12,090 nucleotides of DNA from Gemmatimonadaceae bacterium (GCA_014378185.1 JACMOE010000174.1:1-12090), one strand, 5' to 3'; counted from the first letter of the stretch, positions 1-5,704 are shown. Program-made: numbers and translations. The notes: a model not told the origin generated them from the letters alone.

Positions 1-1
1 C

Positions 2-400
2 CTATTCGAAACCCCGGGCGGTCCACTTCGACCAGTAGAACGTCATGGGCGTTGAGCCGGTGTTGGTGACGCCGTGCATGACATTCGCGCCGCAATACAT
101 GATGGCACCCGGGCCGACATGCGCAGGTTTGCCACCGACTTCGATGACCCCGGTACCGATCGCCACGATCAGGAACTCCTCTTCGGGATGCTGATGCGGC
201 GGGTGTGGTGACGCTCCCGGGTCGAGCACGGCCATGCCAGTGCACATCGTCGCCAGTTGATCCGTCGGGCCGTTGTAGTGCACCCAGGCCGCTGCACCTG
301 GAGCATCGCCTTCCGCCTCGAGGCTCTCGTAGGCGATCACACCATCCGGCAACATCGGGGCGGTGGTGGATGGAACGATGTAGGTGATGCCTTCGTCCAT
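2..400 (-). CDS. Small single-domain cupin protein
   Basis: A 132-residue protein with one conserved beta-barrel cupin domain. Cupin motif 1 is visible as H66-x2-H69-x-H71-x3-E75 followed by a glycine turn (GTG, residues 82-84). Motif 2 is GPGAIMYCGANVMHGVTN, containing H109. H69, H71, E75 and H109 are the expected ligands of a single divalent metal. No signal peptide is seen, so it is probably cytoplasmic. Cupins of this size include small dioxygenases, isomerases and sensor-like proteins; the substrate cannot be told from sequence. The frame is open back to a TTG at 418, but I prefer the ATG at 400, which has GGAG six bases upstream, whereas the TTG has no such site. The stop TAG lies at 2-4, so the gene is complete. 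It is divergent from the secreted protein gene at 766. Confidence 0.85.
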   Translation of the reverse strand: MDEGITYIVPSTTAPMLPDGVIAYESLEAEGDAPGAAAWVHYNGPTDQLATMCTGMAVLDPGASPHPPHQHPEEEFLIVAIGTGVIEVGGKPAHVGPGAIMYCGANVMHGVTNTGSTPMTFYWSKWTARGFE

Positions 401-406
401 GTTGGG

Positions 407-410
407 CTCC
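407..410 (-). promoter_or_regulatory. Ribosome binding site deciding the cupin start
   Basis: GGAG on the minus strand, six bases before the ATG at 400. It favours that ATG over the upstream in-frame TTG at 418. Confidence 0.5.
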
Positions 411-420
411 GCTGTCAAGA

Positions 421-426
421 ATTATC
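421..426 (-). promoter_or_regulatory. Candidate -10 element for the cupin gene
   Basis: GATAAT on the minus strand matches the sigma-70 -10 consensus at five of six positions. A start point about seven bases downstream would give a leader of roughly 14 bases containing the GGAG site, consistent with translation from the ATG at 400. No convincing -35 hexamer is seen 16 to 18 bases upstream, so this stays tentative. Confidence 0.3.
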
Positions 427-497
427 GTGAGCTTTTGAACACGCCGTCGCGTCTCCTTCCACCACAAAAAAAAGCACCATCCCCTGCGAGCGACGGC

Positions 498-517
498 ACG
501 TTCATGGAATGGAACGT
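498..517. promoter_or_regulatory. Operator-like inverted repeat ACGTTC-N8-GAACGT
   Basis: A perfect 6-bp dyad, ACGTTC (498-503) and GAACGT (512-517), separated by ATGGAATG. The 20-bp length is typical of sites bound by dimeric helix-turn-helix repressors. It lies about 72 bases upstream of the candidate cupin -10 and 249 bases before the start of the gene at 766. No regulator gene is adjacent, so the binding protein is unknown. Confidence 0.35.
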
Positions 518-527
518 AATGGTGGTT

Positions 528-572
528 GTGCCGAATATTCCATAGTGCCGCGCGCGTGCCGTGACCGTGCCG
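528..572 (+). repeat. Clustered GTGCCG hexamers, partly helically phased
   Basis: GTGCCG occurs at 528, 545, 556 and 567, so the last three are spaced at 11 bases, about one helical turn. An inverted copy, CGGCAC, lies at 494-499, overlapping the dyad at 498. Short GC-rich words recur by chance in such DNA, so a binding array is only a possibility. Confidence 0.3.
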
Positions 573-754
573 GTGTCCGCGGATGCGATGGAGCCGTGCA
601 GGTAGAGTTTCGGCGAACGTGGTCCAGCGCGGAGCGAAGGGTCTGCTTTCTGGCTGGGTGCCAGCCTCGGTCTTGCCGACCATCGCCTCCGGGTGCATGC
701 TTCCCCGCCCACCAGGCGCGCACTTTCCGCGACGTGCAGTCCCCCACCCGTGTC

Positions 755-760
755 AAAGGA
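755..760 (+). promoter_or_regulatory. Ribosome binding site of the secreted Ala/Lys/Met protein
   Basis: AAAGGA five bases before the ATG at 766. Together with the signal peptide beginning at that ATG, it fixes the start against the longer open frame reaching back to 583. Confidence 0.6.
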
Positions 761-765
761 TTACA

Positions 766-1107
766 ATGAAGGCCCTCAAGTTCGCAGCTGTCGCGCTGGT
801 GCTCAGCGCATCAACAATGTCTGCCCAGTCGATGGCGAAGGACACCGGAAAGGCGATGAAGAAGCCCGCCGCGGCCGCGAAGGCGAGCGCCATGGCGGCT
901 CACTCGGAAGCCAAGGCCGCCGAGAAGACCGCGGACAAGGCGATGGCGATGGCGAAGGACGCGAAGATGGATGCCAAGGCGGCGAACATGGAGTCGCACG
1001 AGGCCATGGAGAAGCCGGCCATGCCGAAGAAGAAGCACAAGAAGGGCAAGGGAATGGCCAAGGGCATGATGATGAAGGACACCACCATGATGACGAAAAA
1101 GCCCTGA
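766..1107 (+). CDS. Secreted Ala/Lys/Met-rich low-complexity protein
   Basis: A 113-residue protein I cannot assign to a named family. Residues 1-20 form a clear Sec signal peptide (MKALKFAAVALVLSASTMSA) with a likely cut after an Ala near residue 20. The full chain has about 30 Ala, 24 Lys and 17 Met, three His (46, 78, 91), one Phe, and no Cys, Trp, Tyr or Arg. Its middle (about 24-85) is made of degenerate A-K-x-A-M units likely to form a charged helix. The tail (86-113) is Lys- and Met-rich, with MMM at 101-103 and MM at 108-109. It is predicted to be periplasmic or external. The Met and His content could bind soft metals such as copper, or the basic charge could buffer acid or bind polyanions (compare acid-shock protein Asr in style only); both ideas are inference. 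It ends four bases from the convergent ccm operon. Confidence 0.75.
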   Translation: MKALKFAAVALVLSASTMSAQSMAKDTGKAMKKPAAAAKASAMAAHSEAKAAEKTADKAMAMAKDAKMDAKAANMESHEAMEKPAMPKKKHKKGKGMAKGMMMKDTTMMTKKP

Positions 1108-1111
1108 CGTA

Positions 1112-1597
1112 CTACGCGGCGAGCTGCCGGCCGCACGCCCCGCAATACGCGGCGGCCGGTTCGCTCACCGCACTCCCGCACGACCCGCACGCGCCGGGAA
1201 GATACCGCCCGCAGTTGGAGCAATACACGGCGTCCGGCTCCGGCCTGGGCCCGCAGGTGCCGCACTCCCTGAGCCGCGCGCGATACGCCAGCACCGCCAG
1301 CTCGACGGGGTCGCCCGCCACGTCACCCGACACACCGCCGCGCATGGCGGCGAGCGCACGCTCCGTATAGCGCGCATGCAGCTCCCCATAGTCGGCGTCC
1401 GACAGCTTGCCCGTAGCGCGGTCGAACTCGATCTCGCGCAACGCCACCACGGCTTCCTGCTCCGCCGCGCCAGCGGCCTGCGTCGCAGTGATGGCCACGG
1501 GAGCGGGCGCCAGCGCGGTCTCGACGAACAGCGGATAGAGCACGAACGCGAGCGCACCCACGGCCAGCAACGTCCCCAGCACGAGCGCGAGGATCAT
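1112..1597 (-). CDS. CcmI-like membrane protein with two zinc ribbons
   Basis: A 161-residue protein and the last gene of the ccm operon. Residues 2-24 form one membrane helix. Residues about 48-85 (LREIEFDRATGKLSDADYGE and following) match the cytoplasmic segment typical of CcmI, the apocytochrome chaperone partner in System I. There is no TPR domain. Instead the C-terminal part has eight Cys in four CxxC pairs, C112/C115, C126/C129, C137/C140 and C152/C155, which form two consecutive zinc ribbons. Its ATG at 1597 overlaps the ccmH stop as ATGA, implying translational coupling. Its role in cytochrome c maturation is inferred from context and the CcmI-like segment. A generic zinc-ribbon membrane protein is the alternative. 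Confidence 0.8.
   Translation of the reverse strand: MILALVLGTLLAVGALAFVLYPLFVETALAPAPVAITATQAAGAAEQEAVVALREIEFDRATGKLSDADYGELHARYTERALAAMRGGVSGDVAGDPVELAVLAYRARLRECGTCGPRPEPDAVYCSNCGRYLPGACGSCGSAVSEPAAAYCGACGRQLAA
1127..1159. repeat. GC-rich 8-bp hairpin at the convergent gene junction
   Basis: CCGGCCGC (1127-1134) and GCGGCCGG (1152-1159) form a perfect stem with a 17-base loop, inside the 3' end of the zinc-ribbon gene and just past the stop of the plus-strand gene. No T run follows on either strand. It may aid termination in both directions, or may simply reflect repeated Cys-Gly-x-Cys-Gly-Arg coding. Confidence 0.25.
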
Positions 1598-2208
1598 TCG
1601 TCCTTCCGAATGGCGGCATTCAACCGCGCCATTTCGTCGTCGGTCGCGTCACCCTCCGCCGACCGCACCACACGCGCCCCTATCACGGCAGGCGCCGCCC
1701 GATTCGACATGCGGCGCAGCACCGTGGTCAGCGCCACGGCACCCACACCGAGTACGGCGAACGGCATCAGGTAGCCGGTGAGGTTGAACCCCTCGCGCTT
1801 GGGCGCCATCAGTGCGCGCTCACCATACGTCGTCACGAACGAGTCGAGAATCTCCTGCGCGGAATACCCGCCTTCCACCAGCGAGATGATGTCGCGATGC
1901 ATGGCGGGCGACACCTGGCACGAGAAGTCCGTGGTGCGGCAGATGTAGACGTCGAGCGTGCAGCCGCACTGGCAACGGATCTCGCGCACCAGCGCATCGC
2001 GATCCTCGTCGTCCATGCTCTCCGCCGCGCCGGCCCTGGCCGGACGACGCACGGTCTTCGCCGCATCCTGGTTCATGTCGAACAGATTCGACGTATTCCC
2101 GGTCGCAGGCGCCTGCGGCTTCGCGGTACCCTGCGCATCGAGCACCCGCGCCGTCACGAGGCCGGCGCCGCCCAGCGCCGCTCGGCGAAAGAACTCACGG
2201 CGATGCAT
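1594..2208 (-). CDS. ccmH: CcmH-family cytochrome c maturation protein, variant motif
   Basis: A 204-residue CcmH/CycL-family protein. In System I this family keeps apocytochrome CXXCH thiols reduced and presents them to CcmF at the outer face of the inner membrane. The start has two arginines then EFFRR and a hydrophobic stretch (residues 3-24), resembling a twin-arginine signal or anchor. The CcmH domain spans about 66-150, ending in GGYSAQEILDSFVTTYGE and a GFNL segment, both typical of the family. One membrane helix follows (about 143-164), then a short charged tail. The usual LRCxxC redox motif is replaced by IRCQCGC: Cys 79, 81 and 83, with further Cys at 90 and 97. The ATG at 2208 overlaps the ccmF stop (TGATG); a GTG one codon earlier is equally possible. 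The next gene overlaps by four bases. Confidence 0.85.
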   Translation of the reverse strand: MHRREFFRRAALGGAGLVTARVLDAQGTAKPQAPATGNTSNLFDMNQDAAKTVRRPARAGAAESMDDEDRDALVREIRCQCGCTLDVYICRTTDFSCQVSPAMHRDIISLVEGGYSAQEILDSFVTTYGERALMAPKREGFNLTGYLMPFAVLGVGAVALTTVLRRMSNRAAPAVIGARVVRSAEGDATDDEMARLNAAIRKDE

Positions 2209-4232
2209 CACTCGGCCGTCACCAACTCATGCGCCGGCGCCAGCGTTGCCACATACCCGCTTGGCGCACGACGACGTTCCGCCTGCGGCCACATCACGAT
2301 CAGCCCGCCGATGGCCATGATCATTCCGCCAATCCACACCCACACCACCAGCGGGTTGAAGCTGATGCGAAGCTCCGCGGTATCGTCGCGCACGCCGGCC
2401 AGCACCACGTAGAGGTCGAGCATGGCCGAGGTGCGGATGCCCACTTCCGTGCTGGGCTCGAACTGCGGCTGCTTGTTGCTGTCGAAATACTGCCGCTTCT
2501 CGCTGGTGAGGATGCCCTGCCGCACGTCGTCGCGGAATACCTCGAGGCCGATGGCGGTGACGAACCGGTTGAGCGTCTCCGACGTGGACACGCCCTGGCT
2601 CACGAACCGCCACGTGTGACCGAGTGGATCGACGAGGACCTTCGTCTCGCCGGCCTTGATCTGGACGTCGTGATCCTTCTTGAACGCCAGGCCCGCGAAT
2701 GCCGAGAAGAGGATGACGATGCCCGCATGCACGATGTAGCCGCCGTACCGACGGCGGTTGCGCGCGATGAGCCGCACCACGGCGACGAACAATCCCTCAC
2801 CATGTATCGAACGTCGCGCGCCGATCCCCTTGTAGAATTCCTGGCCAATGGTGCCGGACACAAATCCCGCAAGCGTGTACGCGATGAGCGCGTGGTAGTT
2901 GCGCATGCCGAGCGCGAACAGCACGACGCCGACGACGACGCCCGACGCCGTCGGAAAGATGAATTGGCGCTTCAGGTTGGACGTCGACGCCTTGCGCCAG
3001 GCGATGAGCGGTCCAATGCCTGTCAGGGCAAGCAACAGCAGGCCAAGCGGGATGTTGACCGTGTTGAAGAAGGGCGGGCCCACCGTGATCTTGCTGCCGC
3101 GCACCCACTCGCTGAGGATGGGGAACAGCGTGCCCCAGAGCACGGAGAACGCGATGCCCACCAGCACCAGGTTGTTATACAGGAACGCCGCCTCTCGACT
3201 CACCATGCTCTCGAGCACGGCGGTGGCCTCGAGATCCTTGAGCCGCGTGGCCACGAAGTAGATCGTCGCGCCAGTGGCGGCGAAGAAGAACGTGGCGAAC
3301 CAGGTGCCGACAGGCGACTGCGCAAACGAGTGCACGCTCTCGATGATGCCGCTGCGCGTGATGAAGGTGCCGAAGATGGCGAGCAGGAATGTCGTCACGA
3401 CGAGCACGACGTTCCACTTACGCAGCATGCCGCGCTTCTCCTGGATCATGATGGAGTGCAGGAACGCCGTGCCGGTGAGCCATGGCAGGAACGACGCGTT
3501 CTCCACGGGATCCCAGGCCCAGTAGCCGCTCCATCCCAGCTCGACGTACGCCCACCACATTCCGAGCGTGATGCCCACGGTGAGGAAGAACCAGGAGATG
3601 AGCGACCAGCGGCGCACCACCAGCAGCCAGGACGCGTCGAGCTTGCGCGTGATGAGCGCGGCGATGGCGAACGCGAACGGAATGGCCGTGGCCACGTAGC
3701 CGAGGTAGAGGTTCGGCGGGTGGATGGCCATGCCCGGGTTCTGGAGCTGCGGGTTCATGCCCTTGCCGTCGGCGGGCACGAACGCGAGGCGATCAAACGG
3801 GTTGGCCTTGAAGCAGGTGGTCGCGATGAAGAACAACAGGATCAGCGCGAGCGTACCGCACGCGAACGGCGCGAGCTCGCGCGCCTTCTCGCGCACGGAC
3901 CAGATGGCGATCGATGAATAGCACGAGAGGATGAGCGCCCAGAACAGCATCGATCCCGCCTGCCCGCCCCAGAAGGCGGTAAAGACGTAGACCCTGGGCA
4001 TGTTCGCGCTGGTATGGCCGGCCACGTAGCTCAGCGAGAAGTCGTGGCTGAGCAGGGCGGTCCACAGTCCCACCGACGCCAGGATCACCATCAGCGTGGT
4101 GACGTACAGTCCGCGACGTCCGCTGGTGATGAGGTCTTCACGACCCAGCGAGCCACCCGCGAACGACGTGATGGCCGCCCAGGCTGCCATGAGGAGCGCA
4201 ACCCAGAGCGACAGCTCTCCAATGAGGATCAC
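2208..4232 (-). CDS. ccmF: Cytochrome c haem lyase subunit CcmF
   Basis: A 674-residue multi-spanning inner-membrane protein, close to the usual length of about 650. CcmF takes haem from holo-CcmE and attaches it to apocytochrome c. The tryptophan-rich WWD segment is clear at residues 226-251 (WWAYVELGWSGYWAWD and following). The conserved His are present at 171 (HPPNLYLGYV), 259, 301 and 502, matching the P-side and transmembrane haem-ligand His of E. coli CcmF. FWGGQAGSMLFW lies at 87-98. A periplasmic C-terminal domain (about 520-625) precedes the final helix. I place the start at GTG 4232. It overlaps the ccmE stop as GTGA, has GGGA eight bases upstream, and begins ILIGELSLW as family members do. 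The frame reaches back to 4319, but those 29 residues are basic, overlap ccmE and look spurious. Confidence 0.95.
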   Translation of the reverse strand: MILIGELSLWVALLMAAWAAITSFAGGSLGREDLITSGRRGLYVTTLMVILASVGLWTALLSHDFSLSYVAGHTSANMPRVYVFTAFWGGQAGSMLFWALILSCYSSIAIWSVREKARELAPFACGTLALILLFFIATTCFKANPFDRLAFVPADGKGMNPQLQNPGMAIHPPNLYLGYVATAIPFAFAIAALITRKLDASWLLVVRRWSLISWFFLTVGITLGMWWAYVELGWSGYWAWDPVENASFLPWLTGTAFLHSIMIQEKRGMLRKWNVVLVVTTFLLAIFGTFITRSGIIESVHSFAQSPVGTWFATFFFAATGATIYFVATRLKDLEATAVLESMVSREAAFLYNNLVLVGIAFSVLWGTLFPILSEWVRGSKITVGPPFFNTVNIPLGLLLLALTGIGPLIAWRKASTSNLKRQFIFPTASGVVVGVVLFALGMRNYHALIAYTLAGFVSGTIGQEFYKGIGARRSIHGEGLFVAVVRLIARNRRRYGGYIVHAGIVILFSAFAGLAFKKDHDVQIKAGETKVLVDPLGHTWRFVSQGVSTSETLNRFVTAIGLEVFRDDVRQGILTSEKRQYFDSNKQPQFEPSTEVGIRTSAMLDLYVVLAGVRDDTAELRISFNPLVVWVWIGGMIMAIGGLIVMWPQAERRRAPSGYVATLAPAHELVTAE

Positions 4233-4690
4233 GCCCTTGCTCCCGCCTTGTATCCCGGCGTCTGCTTGTACTTGTCGCCCGGCGCACCGCCTGGTGCGTT
4301 CTCGTAGCGACTGGCGCACTTGGCCAGCAACGTGGTGGCGTGGAAGGTGCCGTCCTCCCCCATGCGTCCCTCGACGACGACGTCCACGCCATCAGTGAAG
4401 GTGTCGGGCGCGATGCCGCGATAGACCACGGGAAAGCCCTTGGCGCCGTCCGTCACGTTGAACGCGTATTCCTTGCCGCCCGGCACCCGCGTGATGCTGC
4501 CCGGCACCACCCGCGCGCCGATCTTCACACCGGTGTTCCGGAACGTGGGGTCCGCGGTGAGCTTGCCAGCCAGCTCCGTGGGCGTGAGATAGTACATGCC
4601 GGTGTCCTTGATGGACGTCGCCATGAGGTACCCCGCCGTGCCGAGCACGAGGGCGCCGCCGATGAGGAACTTGGTTCGCGCGGAAGTCAT
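4229..4690 (-). CDS. ccmE: Haem chaperone CcmE, CXXXY type
   Basis: A 153-residue haem chaperone with one N-terminal membrane helix (about 7-25) and a periplasmic OB-fold domain (about 30-130). CcmE binds haem covalently and passes it to CcmF. The family core is recognisable: YYLTPTEL near 33, a VxxGSI segment near 62-66, FNVTDG at 77-82, VVYRGIAPDTF at 88-98 and VEGRM at 106-110. The canonical haem-binding site is LAKHxxxY. Here it is LAKCASRY with Cys 125 and Tyr 129; the codon at 4316-4318 reads TGC. This is the CXXXY form known from archaea, Desulfovibrio and some other bacteria. It is the first gene of the operon; its end overlaps ccmF by four bases. The ATG at 4690 has no clear ribosome site, but a TATATT lies five bases upstream. 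Confidence 0.93.
   Translation of the reverse strand: MTSARTKFLIGGALVLGTAGYLMATSIKDTGMYYLTPTELAGKLTADPTFRNTGVKIGARVVPGSITRVPGGKEYAFNVTDGAKGFPVVYRGIAPDTFTDGVDVVVEGRMGEDGTFHATTLLAKCASRYENAPGGAPGDKYKQTPGYKAGARA
4241..4244 (-). promoter_or_regulatory. Ribosome binding site deciding the ccmF start
   Basis: GGGA(G) on the minus strand, eight bases before GTG 4232 and inside the end of ccmE. It supports the short ccmF start and coupled translation. Confidence 0.5.
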
Positions 4691-4695
4691 GCTTC

Positions 4696-4701
4696 AATAT
4701 A
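4696..4701 (-). promoter_or_regulatory. Candidate -10 element for the ccm operon
   Basis: TATATT on the minus strand ends five bases before the ccmE ATG. That places transcription start at or next to the start codon, giving a leaderless or near-leaderless mRNA, which fits the absence of a Shine-Dalgarno site. No good -35 element is visible. If real, it separates the ccm operon from the upstream gene pair. Confidence 0.35.
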
Positions 4702-4751
4702 GCGTGTCAGGTGAGGCTGGCCGGAAGGCGGCAGTTCCCCTACACAGGTGA

Positions 4752-5063
4752 TCAGCGCCGGGTGCGAACCAGCAAAACTGTGGCGGCGCCGGCGCCCGCA
4801 GCATCCCAGGTGAGGTCGCGGAGGCTGAAATCGCCTCTCGCGTTGCGGTCGTGCACCTCCTTGCCCACCCCGATCACGGCCGTGGTCGCCGACGCCCCCG
4901 CGAGCGCGGCTCCGTGCGACAGGCCCGTGGTCCTCAGCGACGCATAGGACATGCTCTGCACGAACGCAGACGTGAAGAAGTGCTGGAGCTTGTCGCCGGC
5001 AAACCAGGGGTCACTCGCCGAGGGCGGCGCGGTGAGGGAGAACACGAGCCACAGTCGATTCAT
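4752..5063 (-). CDS. YfiM/DUF2279-like small envelope protein
   Basis: A 103-residue protein. The N-terminus (MNRLWLVFSLTAPPSA) looks like a short signal peptide or anchor, without a lipobox Cys. The body has SDPWFAGDKLQHFFTSA (residues 17-33), then GVGKEVHDR (65-73) and a DLTWDAAGAG segment (83-92). This DK-x2-HF ... KE-x2-D ... DL-x-WD-x2-G pattern is what I recall from the E. coli YfiM/DUF2279 family of predicted periplasmic proteins of unknown function; the match is from memory. Two weakly hydrophobic stretches (about 50-68 and 86-99) could be membrane-associated. The ATG overlaps the stop of the glycosylase gene upstream (TGATG), so the two are probably co-translated. A 61-base gap separates it from ccmE. 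Confidence 0.7.
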   Translation of the reverse strand: MNRLWLVFSLTAPPSASDPWFAGDKLQHFFTSAFVQSMSYASLRTTGLSHGAALAGASATTAVIGVGKEVHDRNARGDFSLRDLTWDAAGAGAATVLLVRTRR

Positions 5064-5704
5064 CAGGCCACGCTCCGTGATGGAATGTCGAGCGTACCGA
5101 GTCGCCGACCAATCAACTCCAGTGCGCGATCGAGGAGCACCTTGTGCTCGGCCACATGGATCCAGGAGCTCGCTCCGCTGGGGTGCGGCAGGGGAATTAC
5201 CACCGCACGGCCCGCCGCGTGTTCGACGTCGTGCTCCTGCCCCACCACGCTCGCCAGCGGCGCGGCGCCCAGGAACGACTCGATGGCCAGGCGCCCCACC
5301 GGGATGATCACGGCGGGACGAATGATGCGCAACTCATCCGTCAGCCACCCGCTGCACCGCGCGCGCTCCCCGGGCGACGGCACCCGATCGCCGCGTCCTG
5401 CGCGATGTGGACCTGGGTAGCAGCGCGTCACGGCCGAAATGTAGAGGAGTTCGCGTGCGGTCTGTTCGTCGAGGCCAGCGCGCGCGAGCCACTTGAACAG
5501 GGTCTTGCCTGCGCGGCCGGCGAATGGTCGCCCACCTCCACTCTCCGTCTGGCCCGGTGCCTGGCCCACGAGCATGGCCCGTGGTGCGCGCGCGAGCGAC
5601 ACGATGGGCTGCACGCCAGGCGCAAGCGGGCACTGCCGGCACGTGCCCAGCCTGGCGCAGTGGGCGTCGAGTGCGCGGCGGAGGGTGAGTGGAGTGCGTG
5701 GCAT
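5063..5704 (-). CDS. Uracil-DNA glycosylase, Fe-S COG1573 type
   Basis: A 213-residue DNA-repair enzyme expected to remove uracil from DNA by cutting the N-glycosidic bond. Motif 1 is GQAPGQTESGGGRPFAGRAG (47-66), matching the family-4 pattern GEAPG...G-x-PF-x-G-x-AG. Motif 2 is LPHPSGAS (172-179). Cys 22, 25, 95 and 117 are spaced like the four ligands of the [4Fe-4S] cluster in family-4 enzymes. Differences from standard family 4 are Gln for the first motif's Glu, ES for the ED pair, and HPSG in motif 2. There is no KRRIH loop, so it is not UdgX. The exact subfamily is uncertain. The ATG at 5704 has only a weak ribosome site. The gene is divergent from the M16 peptidase across an inverted repeat. 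Confidence 0.88.
   Translation of the reverse strand: MPRTPLTLRRALDAHCARLGTCRQCPLAPGVQPIVSLARAPRAMLVGQAPGQTESGGGRPFAGRAGKTLFKWLARAGLDEQTARELLYISAVTRCYPGPHRAGRGDRVPSPGERARCSGWLTDELRIIRPAVIIPVGRLAIESFLGAAPLASVVGQEHDVEHAAGRAVVIPLPHPSGASSWIHVAEHKVLLDRALELIGRRLGTLDIPSRSVA

Larger units (their letters stand above)
401..765. other. Divergent intergenic region, no gene seen
   Basis: 365 bases between two divergent genes. Open frames here lack ribosome sites and family resemblance and I do not call them. Visible structure: a run of eight A (466-473), a perfect 6-bp dyad with 8-base spacer (498-517), an 8-bp palindrome GAATATTC (534-541), several GTGCCG hexamers (528-572), and a tight GGCTGG/CCAGCC hairpin with a 3-base loop (652-666) that has no T run. 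It most likely holds promoters and regulatory sites for both neighbours; an unannotated small RNA cannot be excluded. Confidence 0.6.

Noticed and set aside
413..418. TTGACA on the minus strand, a perfect -35 hexamer
   Set aside because: It would place a -10 inside the cupin coding region and the start point after the chosen ATG. It fits better as part of the leader following the GATAAT candidate.
466..473. Run of eight A considered as the T tract of an intrinsic terminator
   Set aside because: No GC-rich stem immediately precedes the T run on the minus strand, and its position upstream of the cupin gene does not follow any gene end.
498..517. Dyad considered as a LexA/SOS box
   Set aside because: The half-sites are GTTC then GAAC with an 8-base spacer, the reverse orientation and wrong spacing for the known GAAC-N4-GTTC box.
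583..765. 61-codon upstream extension of the secreted protein frame
   Set aside because: The ATG at 766 has AAAGGA upstream and begins a clear signal peptide; the extension would bury that signal peptide.
2229..3917. Long plus-strand open frame of 562 codons opposite ccmF
   Set aside because: It is the antisense shadow of a well-supported ccmF. Its translation is rich in Arg, His, Asp and Glu with no domain, as expected from reading a high-GC membrane protein gene backwards.
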